NCBI RefSeq assembly: GCF_050948215.1
Contig: NC_135165.1
Coordinates: 5,430,501 to 5,494,500 of the forward strand
Direction: 5' to 3'
DNA length: 64,000 nt
Source of the DNA: Halictus rubicundus
Taxonomy: Eukaryota; Arthropoda; Insecta; Hymenoptera; Halictidae
Below, piece by piece: positions 13,170 to 25,200 of this stretch. The first letter of the stretch is position 1. Each line of letters begins with the position of its first letter. The notes beneath the pieces were generated by a model. It did no database searches. It had not been told where the DNA came from and saw only the letters and a program-made list of their open reading frames with translations. A program made the position numbers and the translations under genes.

Positions 13170-13806
13170 GGCAGAGACTCTTCCCGACGAACGTGACGGT
13201 TTTCCCTTATTTTGCTCGAGGCTTCTTCTGCCTAACCCCGTGAACCCGCTCGGGGAATCTCCGTCAGGGTCTCCGGTGTTCCATGTTATTCTCTTACTCC
13301 AAATATTCGCCCCAAAGACGAAAGCCTTCGTCCTAGAACGGAGCTGTTTCGTTCTCCCCAAGGATCATTGTGTTTAATTGCGGCTCGCACGCACCGGCGG
13401 CCTATGTTCCTATTTAGGGTCCGGAATCTTGGTTGAGCTTGCGGGGGACACTCTTCGACGTTGCAAAGCCGTTGCAAAGGCGTTGCTTCGACGTTCTTTT
13501 GTGGAGTGAGTACGGGGTTTGATTGGAACGAGTGATTTTTATATTGAGATTGATTGCTTTGAGTGTCGGAGACAGCATACAGTATGTTGTAAAATTAAAG
13601 GAATTTACGTGGTAAAACAGAAATTGCGAGGTTGACGTTTGTTAGGTGCACACATTAATTCGTGGCCCTCGCTGTTGATCGATTATGACTACTTTTCGTT
13701 GAAATTTTCTATCTACTACGTCGGATTAAACCTCAAGATGAGAAACGTCGTGTAATTGGACGTTGCTGATGATTAGATTGCGGCTCTGTATGCGAAATAA
13801 AAATTG
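13170..13806 (+). other. Antiporter 3' UTR and downstream flank
   Basis: The sequence after the TGA is copied almost unchanged at 30183-30814, with about nine substitutions seen in the first 450 bp. A poly(A) signal candidate AATAAA lies at 13797-13802, about 630 nt after the stop. It is followed by a GT-containing stretch, which is consistent with a 3' UTR. Confidence 0.5.
13797..13802 (+). promoter_or_regulatory. Candidate poly(A) signal AATAAA for the antiporter
   Basis: AATAAA sits about 630 nt after the stop, near the end of the block conserved between the duplication units. The same hexamer is present in the copy at about 30809. No transcript evidence is available here. Confidence 0.35.
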
Positions 13807-14149
13807 TCTGCATCGATTTCAAGGAACAAATATGAATTTGATACTTTTTGTAGTAATTATGACAAATTGAAAATAATAAGTCTAAAGAATTGATTTAACT
13901 TTGCTCTAAAGGAAGTTACTACCGTTTTCAGTACATACATATAACAAATTATGTAAAACGGCTACTGTCTCCAACGTTTACTACAGAAAAATTCTTGTCA
14001 AACAAAAAAGAGCTGGTTAGTATCATCCCATGGATGATTACGTTCTCATCAACGACATCTGGTTGACAAGCATTCTAAAATAGTCGAAAAAGTAACGAAA
14101 ACATACATTGATGATTGAATTTGATGAAGAGAATCCCACGAGTTAATTT

Positions 14150-14258
14150 TTATACTCCTAACAAGTTTATTAGCTGTGTTACGTCAAACATTAATTTTTG
14201 AAGATGGATGAGGAATGCTGACAACTACGTATAGATGACAGGGCAGTCAACGTGTTAA
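14150..14258. mobile_element. Truncated TTAA MITE (AACGTGTTAA family)
   Basis: The end GGCAGTCAACGTGTTAA (14242-14258) matches the terminus of the 33283/48842/55269 family. The segment before it resembles the family's sub-terminal part, but the other terminus is not recognisable. Confidence 0.4.
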
Positions 14259-15016
14259 TTAGACGGTCCATTTTACGTATAAAGTGGTGTAGAAAAAGAA
14301 AATCGTGAAGACTGTTTTGTACAAGCGATTAATTGGTAGTCTTTCACCGCAGGAATGTAGGGAGGTTAATAATTGGGGAATGTAGGGACGCGTTGCCAAT
14401 ATCGTACTATTTAAAAAATTCCGAGCTCTTTAAGAAAGGGATGTTTCTTCAACCCTTTTCAAAGTATTTAGACAATACTTTGTTAATTAAATTCGTGGAC
14501 AAAAGAAAATAGTACCCATAAAATAGGTTTAAGTGCACGCATAGGTAATGTTGAATATAAGAGATTTAATTAATATATGTATATATAATAATATCATATA
14601 ATTCACAAAAGTTACATTAGTCTTACCTGATTTTTTGAAAAGAAAAACAGTTGTTAAACCTGCAGCAGACTATAGATACTATACATATCGTTCAATAAAA
14701 CATATTATAATAAATAAAAGCGAATTATTTTGCGATTTAGGTGACCAGTACGAATTTGGCAACTTTGCCCTACATGGTAGGAATATTAAAATAAGCTTGT
14801 TTTTAGAAGATCTGCCTGAAAAGACCGAAATTCTTGGAAAAAGGATTTATAAATGTTAAAGACACGATATACCATTGCAGTAAGATAACATTTGTATATC
14901 GATTTTAGTAGTTATCTACATTGTGTGCTCTTGCAAAAGCGTGGACTTGTATACGTTCGTGCGTCGAGGAAATGTGTTAAAACTTTTTTGTAACATTCTT
15001 CTAGAGCAGACGATTC

Positions 15017-15022
<6 letters not shown>

Positions 15023-15076
<54 letters not shown>
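15023..15076. repeat. (GA)n microsatellite, about 27 units
   Basis: An uninterrupted GA dinucleotide run. It is absent from unit 2, where the homologous DNA jumps from the equivalent of about 13.81 kb to about 15.08 kb. Confidence 0.95.
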
Positions 15077-15080
<4 letters not shown>

Positions 15081-16613
15081 TGAATGAGTGCGTTATGTGA
15101 ATATTTGTACATAATCCGTGCATGTATAATAGAATGGGGAGAATATGGATACCTAGAGCCAGCGAATCAATTAATCGATCGGTGGAAAGATCAATCGAGA
15201 TGCATTCACCCGTAAATTAATCGATTAATTAATTGGCTTAGAAGTACCTTTGATTTAATTTGCCTGGTGGGGAGAGGATGGCTGTATAAGTACAGAGTGC
15301 CACTGTTATAGTCTAGATTCTACCGTACGGTAAGTATTAAAGACGATGATTAGATACTGATCCTGCTGTGCATTTAATATATCCTGAATTGTTACTATAA
15401 AACGATTTCAGATAGAATTTAAAAAGAAAAACTGACAAATATCTACTCGATGTTTTTAAGCATTTTCTAACAATAAATCGAGAAGATAAAAAGGAGATGT
15501 GAATTGTTAAATTTCAATGTGTCTCGTTGCATTTGATGGGTGGGGCGGAGGGGGGACTCCTTTATATACTCGTAAGGAGCAGGCACGAGAAAAATAACAT
15601 GGCCTCATCTAAGGCGAGCAAAGACGAAGCCTCGAGGAGACAGGAAAATTAGTGGCAGTGAAAACGACTTTTCAAAACCGCGAGTCTTCGAACCGGTAAC
15701 TGGCGCGGATACCATTCGATATAAAGAAGAATGAAGGCAATAAAACAACAGAGAGTGTATATCGTTTCTTTGAAGCGGTTGCGAAACGTTTTTAAATCAT
15801 TGAAAATGCGACTCGTACGGAACAATTTATTCCAATATTATTCGCAATAGGCTAGACATTGGAAATATGGCACACCTGACTTCAATAGCTTGCCAAAAGA
15901 AGTACAATTAATTTTTTTAATTTCGCTAATATAGTGCAAAAATCAAGAATTCGATCAATTCTTTATTCTATCCAGATTTATCCCATAAAATGAAATGGTT
16001 AATGAAGTGGATATTTAAGGTAATGTTACACGACTGGAACAAGGCGACAATTTCGAACAGTCGCGAACGCTGTTAAATTTCCAATTAAGACGAGGAATCG
16101 TGTGCAAGACCGTTTAAGCAGTAATTTATTAAGAAGATTCGCGTTCTTGCGGAGTGGGGTTCTTGATGCAGCCGGTGTTGAGCAAACTTTTATGGCGGAA
16201 AGAGCGTCTCTTTGCGACGATTACAAAGGCTCTCAGTTCGGCACGGTGACGATGAGCGATTTAATAAGCTTACCGTTCTTCTCGCTGCGCCGACATTGCT
16301 GACTTACACGCGCGAACGGCAACCTGTGCGAGGCTCTTCCTCTCGCGATTTTGTCTTCTCAAGATCCACACAGTTTACCGGCAATCGTCGAGAAGCTCGC
16401 AAAACTCGAGAACTTCCACGGTTTCAAACAAACATTTTCCAGATTTATTAATAGCATTTATAACAGCTCATATCGCCGCTAATCCTGAGGCTGGTCTCGT
16501 CATTTTTATCATTTATTACTTAGAACAAGGGGTTCAAAAATATTCTTAACAAATGTTCATCCGGTTTTCAACTATCAGCGTAATAAAAAGAGAAAGGTAG
16601 TGCATTGTCAATC

Positions 16614-16619
16614 TTTATT
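16614..16619 (-). promoter_or_regulatory. Candidate poly(A) signal for receptor A
   Basis: AATAAA on the minus strand lies about 220 nt after the receptor A stop. The same hexamer in the same surroundings lies 190 nt after the receptor B stop at 31728, so it was kept through the duplication. Confidence 0.5.
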
Positions 16620-16840
16620 ATGTCGACGATAATGTACAACGACGAGAATAAGAACGAAGAACAACAAGTAATAGAATCACATGGGGTATACGAAGTATCG
16701 GAATGTACAAAAAGTATATTTTGTCGGTTCTCGGGTAGATTTATGTCCGTTCAGGTGCAGAGAGAAACGCAAAACGTGAGTTCCCGTGGCGTTTCGGTAG
16801 CCGATTGGTCAAGGTACCAGGCTAACCAAGAAGTTCGATG

Positions 16841-17156
16841 TTAGTCTGCATTCTGATCTGCACGTTGCTGGCGCTCTGGTTCACCCTGCTCGGGTCTTGG
16901 ATCGTGGACATCCCTTAGCTGGAGTCCTTCTTCTCCTCTCCGCAACCTCAACCGCTCCTTCAGGGCGCGGTACACACGAGGCTTCAGCACGAACAGGATG
17001 AATATCAGCACACCGTGCAGACGGTTTATCGCGTCTAAGCTGTAAAGCACTGGCTCCTTCCATTGGCAAGTTTCGCAGGTGCTCAACAGGGAGGACGCGA
17101 TCTGTGCGATCCACGTGATACCCATCACGATAAACAGCTTTACGTTCATGATTAAT
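16841..17156 (-). CDS. Receptor A last exon: helices 6-7 and altered tail
   Basis: The acceptor attgccag leads into helix 6 (KLFIVMGITWIAQIASSLL), helix 7 (INRLHGVLIFILFVLKP) and a tail ending QRADQNAD. Against receptor B there is one extra base in the AGGTTGCGGAGAGGAGAAG segment, so the last ~30 residues are read in a different frame. The ancestral-frame tail (a STIQDPSRV motif) is still visible in the next frame. Confidence 0.85.
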
Positions 17157-19167
17157 CTGGCAATAGAAAAAGTGCTTTATCAATGAAATGAATAAACATT
17201 CCAAACGATTTGTGAAAATCCAGAAAAATACTGATTATATTCAAGCTGATGTAACTTTTCAAAAAAATTCGACAATAGTTTACTTGTGCTCGTTTTGTAA
17301 AATGGACCCTTGTGTCTTTCATTCTCCTAAATTTTGTTTTCGTAAAATGTATGAGATTGACGCATCCAAAATGAATTGCCTACGCTGACGATAAAAATTC
17401 AAGGGTCACAGGCGAAAAATTGTTCTTTGATCTGTTGACCTATCACCGTAGTGTCTTGCTATTTCTTATTTTTCTTTCTTAAAGTTCATCGCATCTAACA
17501 AGCGTGAGACAAGTTTAAGCTGTCCATTCACTAATGACAATATTTTACCCGCTGACGTCTCATTGCCAGCAACATTGTTCTCAGCTATGCCTGCGGGCAT
17601 CCGTTTGAAATTGAAGTTTCACGCTTTTAAAATAAGCTCAAGTAGATCGTTTTCCGATTTTCTTCCGCGAAATTGTAACAGTTAAGCATTCGCATCGTTT
17701 TTACTCGAGCTTGCGGTCGTATAATTTTAATCTTCAATATATTTGACGAGTGAAGGGGGACTCTGGCTTTGTGTTAGTGTTTAAAGCATAGTCGATAAAC
17801 TCACTTGGCTTTGCCAGCGTGGAATCCCATGCATATAAAACGTGGAGGGTCTTCGGCCAGCCTCTTTAAGTCGCCTTTCACCTTGTTGCAGCGTTTAGAC
17901 GTGAGAATGAAGAACACAACGTTGGACGTCAACTGGATCAGGATTGGTAGTTGGAAGAAGATTATCTCGCTGAGCGTGTTCGCTGTCACATAAGACGTTA
18001 AAGTTGAAGTTGATACATCACATTTGAAGTAGACACTCTCTTGGTAAAGAATATTCGATCGGACACACCAATCGTCTATCACACTCGTGATCGAATAGTT
18101 TCTCTTAGTGGTGGTACGTTGGTAAAAATTAAAGCATCGTTAAAATCAAATGAGACAAATTGTAAGACAGAACTTTGTTGCTATTATAGCATATTGTTGC
18201 TTTGCAGCTGCGAAAGAAAATGGTAACGAGGTCTTCGAAGTAAGATGGAGAACGAGTACAAAGAAACACATGCGATTCGACCTTGACAGACAATTATAAC
18301 GAACTTCCGCTTGCTATTGGATACAACGAAAGTCGGAAAAAGGAGAAGTGGAGCAGCTGCGGGATGTTCGGATGATAAGAATTTTTGCCACCAGTCGTCT
18401 GTAACTAGCTGACTCTTAAAACTGAATTCCGTGCAAAGCCATCGTCCACCGACACAAATTAATTAATGTAATTAGTTGATCGAGTGGGCACTCGCTTAGC
18501 GAAAAACGGCGAGGAAAACTCGTCTGACGTGAAAAGCTTGGAACTTCGAGCGAAATCAGAACCTATTAGTCAAGAAGGAAATAAGCGACGGGCTTCGGGA
18601 AGAAGAGTTTTTCCATGAAAACCGGTGTCGCGAAGCTGTGGCAATCTCTGTTCGCGAAACAACGGAATTTTTGCAAACTCCCTGGCGATACGGGAGCAAG
18701 ACGCGAATGAAATCCGACGAAAACTGCAACCTTAACCCTTTCGTTACGGGTGCCGACTATAGTCGGCGGCCGCGAGACGACCTGTGTACGGGTTCCGACT
18801 GTAGTTGGCGTTCGCGAGACAACTTGTGTGTACAGGTGCCGACTATAATCGGTACAAAGTGTACATACAAGACAATAACAAAGTAGCGTTGAGAGACATA
18901 AGTCCGAACATCGAAATATACCGACATGCAAAGTGTACACTTCGCGGCACGGTGACCCGTTCAGTGGCGTCACTCCAGCGGAGCGGGCTGGCGTAAGGAA
19001 AGGGTAAATTCCATATTTGATTTAAAAAAGCGCGGAACCCACGGCCGCAATTTAACCTTCCACCAGACGGAAATCCAAGGGGAACCTCGCAGCTTGTTAT
19101 TTTACCTGGACTCTCGCATTATGTCGCTTTAATCCCAGAAATTTAAAGACACCGGAAAGGAAACGAA

Positions 19168-19234
<67 letters not shown>

Positions 19235-22200
19235 GCTGGTATCCCCATTCGCCAAGCGAAAATTTGCGGGCCGCACACGTGCAATGATATGAAAGCTTCC
19301 TGAAAAAGCTCTGTTATCAAAACAACGAGATATGAAAAATACGAATAAAACGGATATGAAAAAAGAAAACAATGCAATCTTGCTGTAGCGAAAGGGTATG
19401 GTTCCTAGATCCCATTGTGAAATAAATCGCGGAAAAAAGCAAGGACATTATACCCAATAAACCAGCCGTGCATTATTCCTACGTGTGTTTCATGTAGAGG
19501 AGCCTGCAGAAATTGGATATTAAAATACTTGGAATACAATAGAACGTCCAGTAAAGCAATCTTCAATAATGATCATATATATACATATATAATAATATAA
19601 TAAGGTACATATAATAATATATACATTACATATATATATTTTAATATTTATTTATATATTTATTTTCATATATATTGTGACGTGGCAGAATTGCCTACGT
19701 CCCTCCGCACCAATAAATCCACCTACGGAAAAATCAAGATCACAGCGACGGCCGGGGGTCCCTCGCACGGAATCCGTCCCTGGCGCGAGAGCGTCTCGCA
19801 TAGGTTAGAACGTGTCAGGAAGGGAAAATATGGGGAAAGTGGGGGTCGCCTGGCTTCCGCGTCGTCGAACCATCGCGAAGTGGGGCATTGTTGTGTTGAC
19901 CGCGAAAGTGAATAGCACGCTTAATCGCTTCGCTCCCCTGGACGTGTTATGTCGCAACGCCGATTCTATTGGTATAAGGTCACAGACGAGTTATATCGCA
20001 ACGCAATGCCGTTCATGCGATGTCACAGACGAGTAAACACGCCGCGCGTTTACTCGTCTGTGGCACCGCACGAACGGCATTGCGTTGCGGGATAACTCGT
20101 CCGTGGGAGCGAAGCAGTTAATTGATTTGTGAACAATTGTGAAAAAGTACTGCCGAAGTCGAAGAAAATTGCCGAGGAACGAGAGAGAGTGTTGCCGAAC
20201 AGTCGCAACGATGCTCGCTGTTGCTGTCGGTAAGTACCAGAATTTTTACACTGGTGTGAGGGTGGGATAAATCATCTGTGTTGTGAAATTTTAAAACTAT
20301 TTCAATGCTCCATCATACTACTTAGATTTCAAATTTCTCTTCATTGAATTAATCTTCATAAAATATAAATGTTGGTTGTTTAACTACTGAATTGGTTAAT
20401 ATCTTCTCAGGTACTGTAAAGTTGGAAGACGAGATTTGCTTCTCCAAATGGAGTTTAATGAAATGCGAATATTGTTATTAAAATATTGAAGCAATAGAAC
20501 TAATTTCTCAGGTAATATGAGACTTGAAAATGAATATCATTTCACTATACGTGTACCTTAGTAAAATATTCGTGCTCTCACCCCACTTCTGACGACACTA
20601 GATAGAACAGTATTAGCTTGGATGCAAAATTTGTCTTTAAACATCTTAATGTGCATATGCAAAGACTTCGATCTATTTCGTGTTTCAATAAATATCATTA
20701 ATAGCTTATTGAGATTAATTTAGTCGAGTAAAATTTATTTGCACACATTGGACTACAGGAGAAACCTTTATGGCTAACTCGAGGTTTCAAGAGACAAGAG
20801 ATGTACTTTAAGAAAGTCAATTTAATTAAATGAAATTAGCTTCTCAACTTTGCAATATACAAGAAGTATTCTTGGCTACTTTAATATGTCAATACACAGC
20901 ACTTATAGTTTATACACTCAATTTAGAATAAAGTACTATAGCGAAATCGGTGTGAAACCATTGCACCCGTTACGTCACACATAAGACGTAGGAGTTTCCA
21001 TTAAACTATTCCTACAATAGTTTATACACTCAATTAAAAGTTGCACGTAAGACATATCTTGCATCCAAGCTAAAAGTGTCGACATAGACGAAACGCGTCA
21101 CGTGCCCGGGCCGGGCGGAAAACATGAGGGAATAGCGGGATAGAAGGGGAAATTAGAGTGAGGGAACAAGTCTTGATCTGGCGACTGTGGGTCTGCCATC
21201 TTTTCTACTCGTATACTAGCAGCCACGAAAGGAAGACAGAAAGCTTTAAAGGCAGATAAATACAAATTCAATTCGATTTAAATCTTTTCAATTGACTCAC
21301 GTCTAAACCAGCACCTGAACAGTCCAAAGTAAGGTCTGACAGAGAACGGCAGAAAAGTCAGATGGTCATCCGCAACACAGAACAGTGTGATGAACATTGC
21401 CAAGCCCCACGCGTACATAGAGTACAGTAGGAATCTTTTGCCCTGAGAGTGTCCTCCGAAGCGAATTTCACGCACGCTCCTGCAAAAAGTCATTAACTGT
21501 AATTCCTGTAATTTTACACAGGTTTGTACTAGAATCCCCACTCTGGGTACACGCGTTGTGTATGTACAATACAATACATTTTTATTCTTTTCATTTGAAA
21601 CCATATTGGAGTTTCTGAATTAATTTCTTTCGCAATTAAACGGTAAGGCAACTGACGCTGAACTATCGAAATTTCAAAAATTGTCGTTGAAAGCCTCGTT
21701 CCTTGTCAACATTTGACAAAAAGATTGGTGCAAATATTCACATTATTAACGAAGATATAGAAATGAACTAAGCCCACGATATCTATTTAAGGCAAACTAT
21801 CGTAATGTAGAATACCTGCTTGCAAAAGTTTGTCAAGCGTAGAAGCGTTTGTTTTTTTTTCATGAAATCTACCTGAGGGGATGAACGAGTTGCTACATAA
21901 TTGTACTTTCGCAGTTGGATCGAAAAGAAATCAATTTTTTGAATCCAAGAGAAACCAATTTTGTAAATAACTTCCACAATTTTTGACAGAACGTTCCACA
22001 AAAATGCATGTTCCTACTATATCATACATGTGTAAAAACACGTGCGAAGTGTGTCATTGTACTCCGTTTAATTGTTTTCTTGGAATTAATTTCAATACTG
22101 TACCGGTACGTCTGGCATACCTTTTAAACGGACTTTCCTAATATTATATAAGTTCACAACAAAAGAAACTTCTAATCCTCGGGAGTATCTTACCTGAAAG

Positions 22201-25200
22201 TCCGCCATATATCGAAGCACATGACGTTCAGCCAGGAAAAAGCAGACAGCCACGAGAACAGCGTGATATAACCTGAAAGTAGATTTGCTCAGAGTCCTCC
22301 CTCCTGAAAAGTATCGAAAATTGGGAAGTACTCATTGTGTGGTTCCGATGAGTCGAACGAGTACGAACCATACTGTGCCGGCCCGAACACGGCGGATTAG
22401 CTTTTCCCAAAACGATAGAACTCTGAAAATAACTCACGAAGATGATGCGCTCATACGTGATACGGTAATAGTATGCAATTACAAACGAGTTCGGTCGGTT
22501 TAGAGTAGAGAATGGAAAACTTGAAGTTTTGTTTCACCGATCACAGAGAATAGAAATACAGACTTGTCGATCGTTATTCATCTTGCAAACGATCGTTAAT
22601 TTGTTACATTCCATGGCAGACTGCGTCTCATGCAGGATTTTCATGAGAAATCGAATTTTGTATGAAGCAATGGACGAATAGAATTTTATTTGTTACATAA
22701 CGTGCATAAATATACTTCCAATTATCTGTTTGAACTCTTTGAATGCGAATGATGAATTTGAAGAATCGCTTAAAGCAACTATTGTTTTTTCTGCAAATTT
22801 TTCCGAATTTTTCTTCATCATTCAGAAAATTTTTCTGACATCTTATGAAATGTGTCACTTAGCCTCGAAATGATTATTAAATATACTGTGCACGAAATGC
22901 ATAAATAATATAAAATATACGAGATTAAATTAATACATGAAGGAATATAATTAACGAATTCTTAGAAATGATACTGCTTATTACACTGATAATTGCGCAA
23001 TAAAATTAAAATGGAAGCTACGACAGTTCCGCCTGATCATTTTAATTTAATTTAGACATCGCAATGAGGGTACATACATTGCTGTGGACTTTTAGGATAA
23101 AGTAATTAGGCGTTCGCTTTCGTTTCATTTCTTGGTCTGCAAGTAACGTTCTTTTTCATTTGATTCGGAGCGCATAAAATCGCAGTGTATAAGGGGAAAT
23201 CGCGAGATCGAGGAACGAGTTTTAATTAGTCGCAGGGTGCCCGGTATTGAAGCAGTAACGTACCCAGTGTGGCACAAGATATGCTTGTACATGACCCAGC
23301 CACACAACACGGCGACAGTGGTGGTGTCGTCCATATTATTATGACGTGGCAAGTGTAAGACACCAAGAGACTCGCAGCATTACACATTAACGTCTTCCCA
23401 TGTAAATTTTGCAGGAAAGGTAAATGAATATACACCAGCAACGTCAGCAACAAGAAGACGCAGCTGATTACATCTAGGAAGCTAATAATCGCATACCTGA
23501 GAACAATAAGAATCCAACAATTTGATTACAAAGTCCTTGTTGTGATTGAAATTTGAATTGATCTACTTGTTTTGCTAAACAGATTAAGGCAGTTTCTCTT
23601 AAAATACGTCAAAATATTATAAACTGGAAAAAGATTAAAGGTTAAAGCTTATTTCAAAGTTACGACTAGATTGTGAATATTTATGCAAAATAAAAATTAT
23701 CTACGTCAATTGCAAAAAAGGAGGTAAATAGATTTATCATGTTCACCTTTGTGAGATTAATTGTTCGTTGCGCGTGCGTTTGGGCGGCTGGATTATCCTT
23801 ATGGCAGGGCCCGGTATCAGATTCTTTGAAGTTTCCGAGATGCTGTGAAGGCAACGAAGAGTGTTTAGAGCTGAACGATAGAAAAGTATACTTCTTTACG
23901 AATGTAAGCCATGGATGCGAAAGACAGGGTGCAAGCGAGACCAATGCAGAGAGGTGAAAGAACATAAAGTGTGGAAGTTCGGCGAGTGGTGCAGTGTGTT
24001 GCAGTGAGTTTTAGAGAGAGAGAGAGAGAGAGTCAACAGCGAGCGTTTAACCATTAGATGAAATATAGTATTATAATCGGTAAAGTGTTAATCGAAAATC
24101 AACCACCCTATTCCTCAAGAATCCTACACTTTTAATATTTTGATTCAAAATATCGTTTTGAAATAATGCATGAACGTTCCTTTAATTCTCTCCACAGTTT
24201 TATGCTTCACCTATTTGTATTTGGCGCGAATACATACAAACTGCAGTGTAGTTATGACATAATTATAAACGCTAATGACTCTACTGCAACTATGGCTACT
24301 TATTTCTTGTTACCATACCACCATCGCCTTCAAAGTAATTCGGGGACGCTTTAGAAGCGGTTCTAACAATATCCCGAAATACTTTGCCACTGACGCCGGA
24401 AAACATACAAATACGAAGATATTTATAGTTGGACGCGTACATTCTGCGGTTTTGTAGTAACAACACGATTTAATTTCAGTTTTCAGCGACCTAGAAAAAG
24501 TGGCGTTCGGTGTTCAATATTTCTTCCATAAACTTTACGTATTAAGGATATTATAACAGTTACTTGCTCACTTATTGTGTAAAAGATTTAAGATTGTAAT
24601 GACTAGACTGCTTTATGCAATTTTTTATTTTCATAGATTATTTTCTAAAAATTGAATTGAAAGAAACCTCTTTGACTGGGAGATTCATTGTAGGAGGACA
24701 AAACTAAACATGTTTTCACGTGCCATAAATGCATAGAAATGGACAGACTAGTAATCGCAAATTATAGGACAGGTATCTTACCTAATAATAGGACTGTCTC
24801 TTAGGTGGCAGATCATATAAAGCGCCGATCCATTATTAAACACATCTGTGCAGTGAGATCCAGGAATTAGGTGGAACGTGATTGCCATACTTATTGCCTC
24901 CACTTCTTGCATTGTCAAACCCACACTTCCATTTAATTTGATGTTACGTAGACTGGGGCAGTGGTAAGCAAATGACAAGCTAAATCCTGAAAAATAATAC
25001 AAATTTAATCTAACAATTTATATGAATATTAGGTGCACAAAGGAGAGTCCTCTGAAAGTGATCAAATGGTGTATAGCCGGATAAGATGGTCAAAAGTGTC
25101 CACAACTAACATAAAACTATAAATGTGGTACTCTGAAAACTTCAACGTAAAATCGGAAATTTTATGATTCCGCATTTTTTTAAAAATCGATTTTGCAACC

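Noticed and set aside
14912..15112. Open frame with a long Ser-Leu run, minus strand
   Set aside because: It is the translation of the (GA)n microsatellite; the same holds for 19097-19377.
19678..20240. Possible solo LTR (TGTGACGTGGCAGAATTGCC start)
   Set aside because: No second LTR, no target duplication and no clear end could be seen; only the internal fold-back element is supported.
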